Positions 62,927 to 64,000 of a stretch of 64,000 nt of DNA are shown in pieces. The DNA comes from Fulvivirga ligni (GTDB lineage: Bacteria > Bacteroidota > Bacteroidia > Cytophagales > Cyclobacteriaceae). The position numbers and the translations under genes were made by a program. Under the pieces are notes generated by a model, which saw only the letters and a program-made list of their open reading frames with translations, was not told the DNA's origin and did not search any database. Every line of letters starts with the position of its first letter. Positions within the stretch are counted from its first letter, which is position 1. The stretch covers positions 3,577,001-3,641,000 of the forward strand of contig NZ_CP089979.1 in the NCBI RefSeq assembly GCF_021389935.1, read 5' to 3'.

Positions 62927-64000
62927 ATGCCAGATAAATCGAAAGTAGATCAGCTAAGCAAGCTGCGATCTGAATTTGAAGAGGAGCTTCACAGGTCATT
63001 ATTATTCTGGATCAGGCGAATGCAAGATCCTGTTAATAATGGCTTTTATGGCCGAATTGATGGCTGTAATAAGCTTCACCCGCAAGCAGATAAGGCTGTG
63101 ATTCTTAACACGCGCATTCTATGGACTTTCTCGCACATTGCCAATTTCTATCCAGATCATGGTTATCAAGAGATGGCGGAACGTGCTTATAGTTATTTGC
63201 TTCAGCACTTTGATGATGTAGATAACGGAGGTGTATTCTGGATGGTAGATCAGAAGGGAAAGCCTGTGAATAAGCGCAAGCAGATCTATGCTCAGACATT
63301 TGCTATTTATGCCTTCTCAGAATATTATGCTTTGACCCGAGATGAAGAAAGTCTTAAAAAGGCCATTGATATATTTCAGCTTATTGAAAAGCACAGTTTT
63401 GATCAGGATCAGAATGGCTATCTGGAGGCTTTCACTGAGAGTTGGGAGGAGATTGATGATCTTCGATTAAGTGAAAAGGATGCTAATGAGAAGAAGACTA
63501 TGAATACTCATTTGCATGTACTGGAGGCATATACCAACCTTTATCGAGTTTGGCCCAATGAGATTTTGAAAAAGCAACTAAACAATTTGACAGAGCTGTT
63601 TCTAGCCCAATTTGTTCAGGATAATGCTCACTTCGGCTTATTTTTTAATGAAAATTGGCAGTTAAAATCCTCCGAAATATCATACGGTCATGATATCGAG
63701 GGTAGCTGGCTGTTGTGTGAAGCAGCGGAAGTATTAGATTATAATAATTTGATTGAGAAGTGTAGAGCTAATGCGCTGAGTATGGTGGAAGCGGTACTTG
63801 TTAAAGGAGTGGATCATGATGGAGCCATACTGAACGAGGCAGATGAACATGGAATCACTGACTCAGATAAGCACTGGTGGCCACAAGCTGAGGCTTTGGT
63901 TGGTTTCATGAATGCATTTCAGATAAATAGAGAACAGAAATATATAAATGCACTGGTTGCCAATTGGACCTTTATCAAAAAACATTTATTGGATTATGAA
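62927..64000 (+). CDS. Cellobiose/mannobiose 2-epimerase (3' end outside window)
   Basis: 358 codons visible, still open at the last base. N-acylglucosamine 2-epimerase superfamily (alpha/alpha barrel). Motifs: LNTRILWTFSHIANFYPD, NTHLHVLEAYTNLY, SYGHDIEGSWLL and HWWPQAEALVGF, with His residues that in known cellobiose 2-epimerases act as catalytic acid/base. It would convert mannobiose to 4-O-beta-mannosyl-glucose, the substrate of the upstream GH130 enzyme. Only 3 bases separate it from the esterase. Missing C-terminus is due to the window edge. Confidence 0.93.
   Translation, partial: MPDKSKVDQLSKLRSEFEEELHRSLLFWIRRMQDPVNNGFYGRIDGCNKLHPQADKAVILNTRILWTFSHIANFYPDHGYQEMAERAYSYLLQHFDDVDNGGVFWMVDQKGKPVNKRKQIYAQTFAIYAFSEYYALTRDEESLKKAIDIFQLIEKHSFDQDQNGYLEAFTESWEEIDDLRLSEKDANEKKTMNTHLHVLEAYTNLYRVWPNEILKKQLNNLTELFLAQFVQDNAHFGLFFNENWQLKSSEISYGHDIEGSWLLCEAAEVLDYNNLIEKCRANALSMVEAVLVKGVDHDGAILNEADEHGITDSDKHWWPQAEALVGFMNAFQINREQKYINALVANWTFIKKHLLDYE

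Overview
The window is chromosomal DNA of a member of the Bacteroidota, most likely a gliding Cytophagales-type bacterium (Fulvivirga/Marivirga-like; the genus is a guess). The evidence is a SusC/SusD/SusE locus, a secreted amylase with a type IX secretion (T9SS) C-terminal sorting domain, LytTR/LytS regulators, an M56-TonB fusion, a small Hc1-type histone, few Shine-Dalgarno sites, and several matches to the Bacteroidota promoter TTG-N19..21-TAnnTTTG. The DNA is AT-rich and gene-dense. I see no insertion sequence, prophage, CRISPR array, tRNA or rRNA.

Layout. 1-2 kb: ExbB-ExbD-TonB energy transducer, with exbB cut by the window start. 2-4 kb: folC and trmB. 4-6.3 kb: lipoprotein-LytS-LytTR operon on the minus strand. 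6.37-6.56 kb: a promoter-preceded structured RNA that looks like 6S RNA. 6.6-16.5 kb: LacI-type regulator, operator-like palindromes, SusC-SusD-SusE and a T9SS-secreted GH13 amylase, i.e. an alpha-glucan utilisation locus. 16.5-18.8 kb: BlaI repressor and an M56 peptidase-TonB-carboxypeptidase-like fusion. 19.5-25.5 kb: MarR regulator followed by symporter, GNAT, M20 amidohydrolase, alanine racemase and ornithine-racemase-like enzyme, a compact putative D-amino-acid operon. 25.5-29.6 kb: FNT channel, Dps, universal stress protein, M23 peptidase and a lipoprotein. 29.9-40.3 kb: a complete chemotaxis operon (soluble PAS-MCP, CheW, CheY, CheB, CheA, CheC-like, a multi-PAS/GAF protein, CheR) with no flagellar gene beside it. 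40.5-45 kb: an RND exporter with a C-terminal frameshift, thyA and a class IV aminotransferase. 45-50.4 kb: SdaAB-like serine dehydratase beta subunit, TolC and an HlyD-type adaptor, two glycosyltransferases. 50.4-54.7 kb (minus): AccC, DUF1015, Maf, CPBP protein. 54.8-56.4 kb: alpha-oxoamine synthase (serine palmitoyltransferase-like) and histone H1-like protein. 56.5-64 kb: beta-mannan operon (GH26 mannanase, symporter, GH130 phosphorylase, acetylesterase, cellobiose/mannobiose 2-epimerase, the last cut by the window end).

How genes fit together. The mannan operon encodes the known GH26 -> 2-epimerase -> mannosylglucose phosphorylase route seen in Bacteroides fragilis, here with an added esterase. 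The Sus-like locus has the outer-membrane import and surface hydrolysis parts and a divergent regulator with near-perfect operators. The Che genes form all steps of a two-component chemosensory pathway; since T9SS use implies possible gliding, they may control gliding or a non-motility output. The sites read most clearly are the BlaI promoter, whose spacer is filled by an inverted repeat, and the 6S-like RNA, whose predicted 5' end sits at the expected distance from an exact promoter element.
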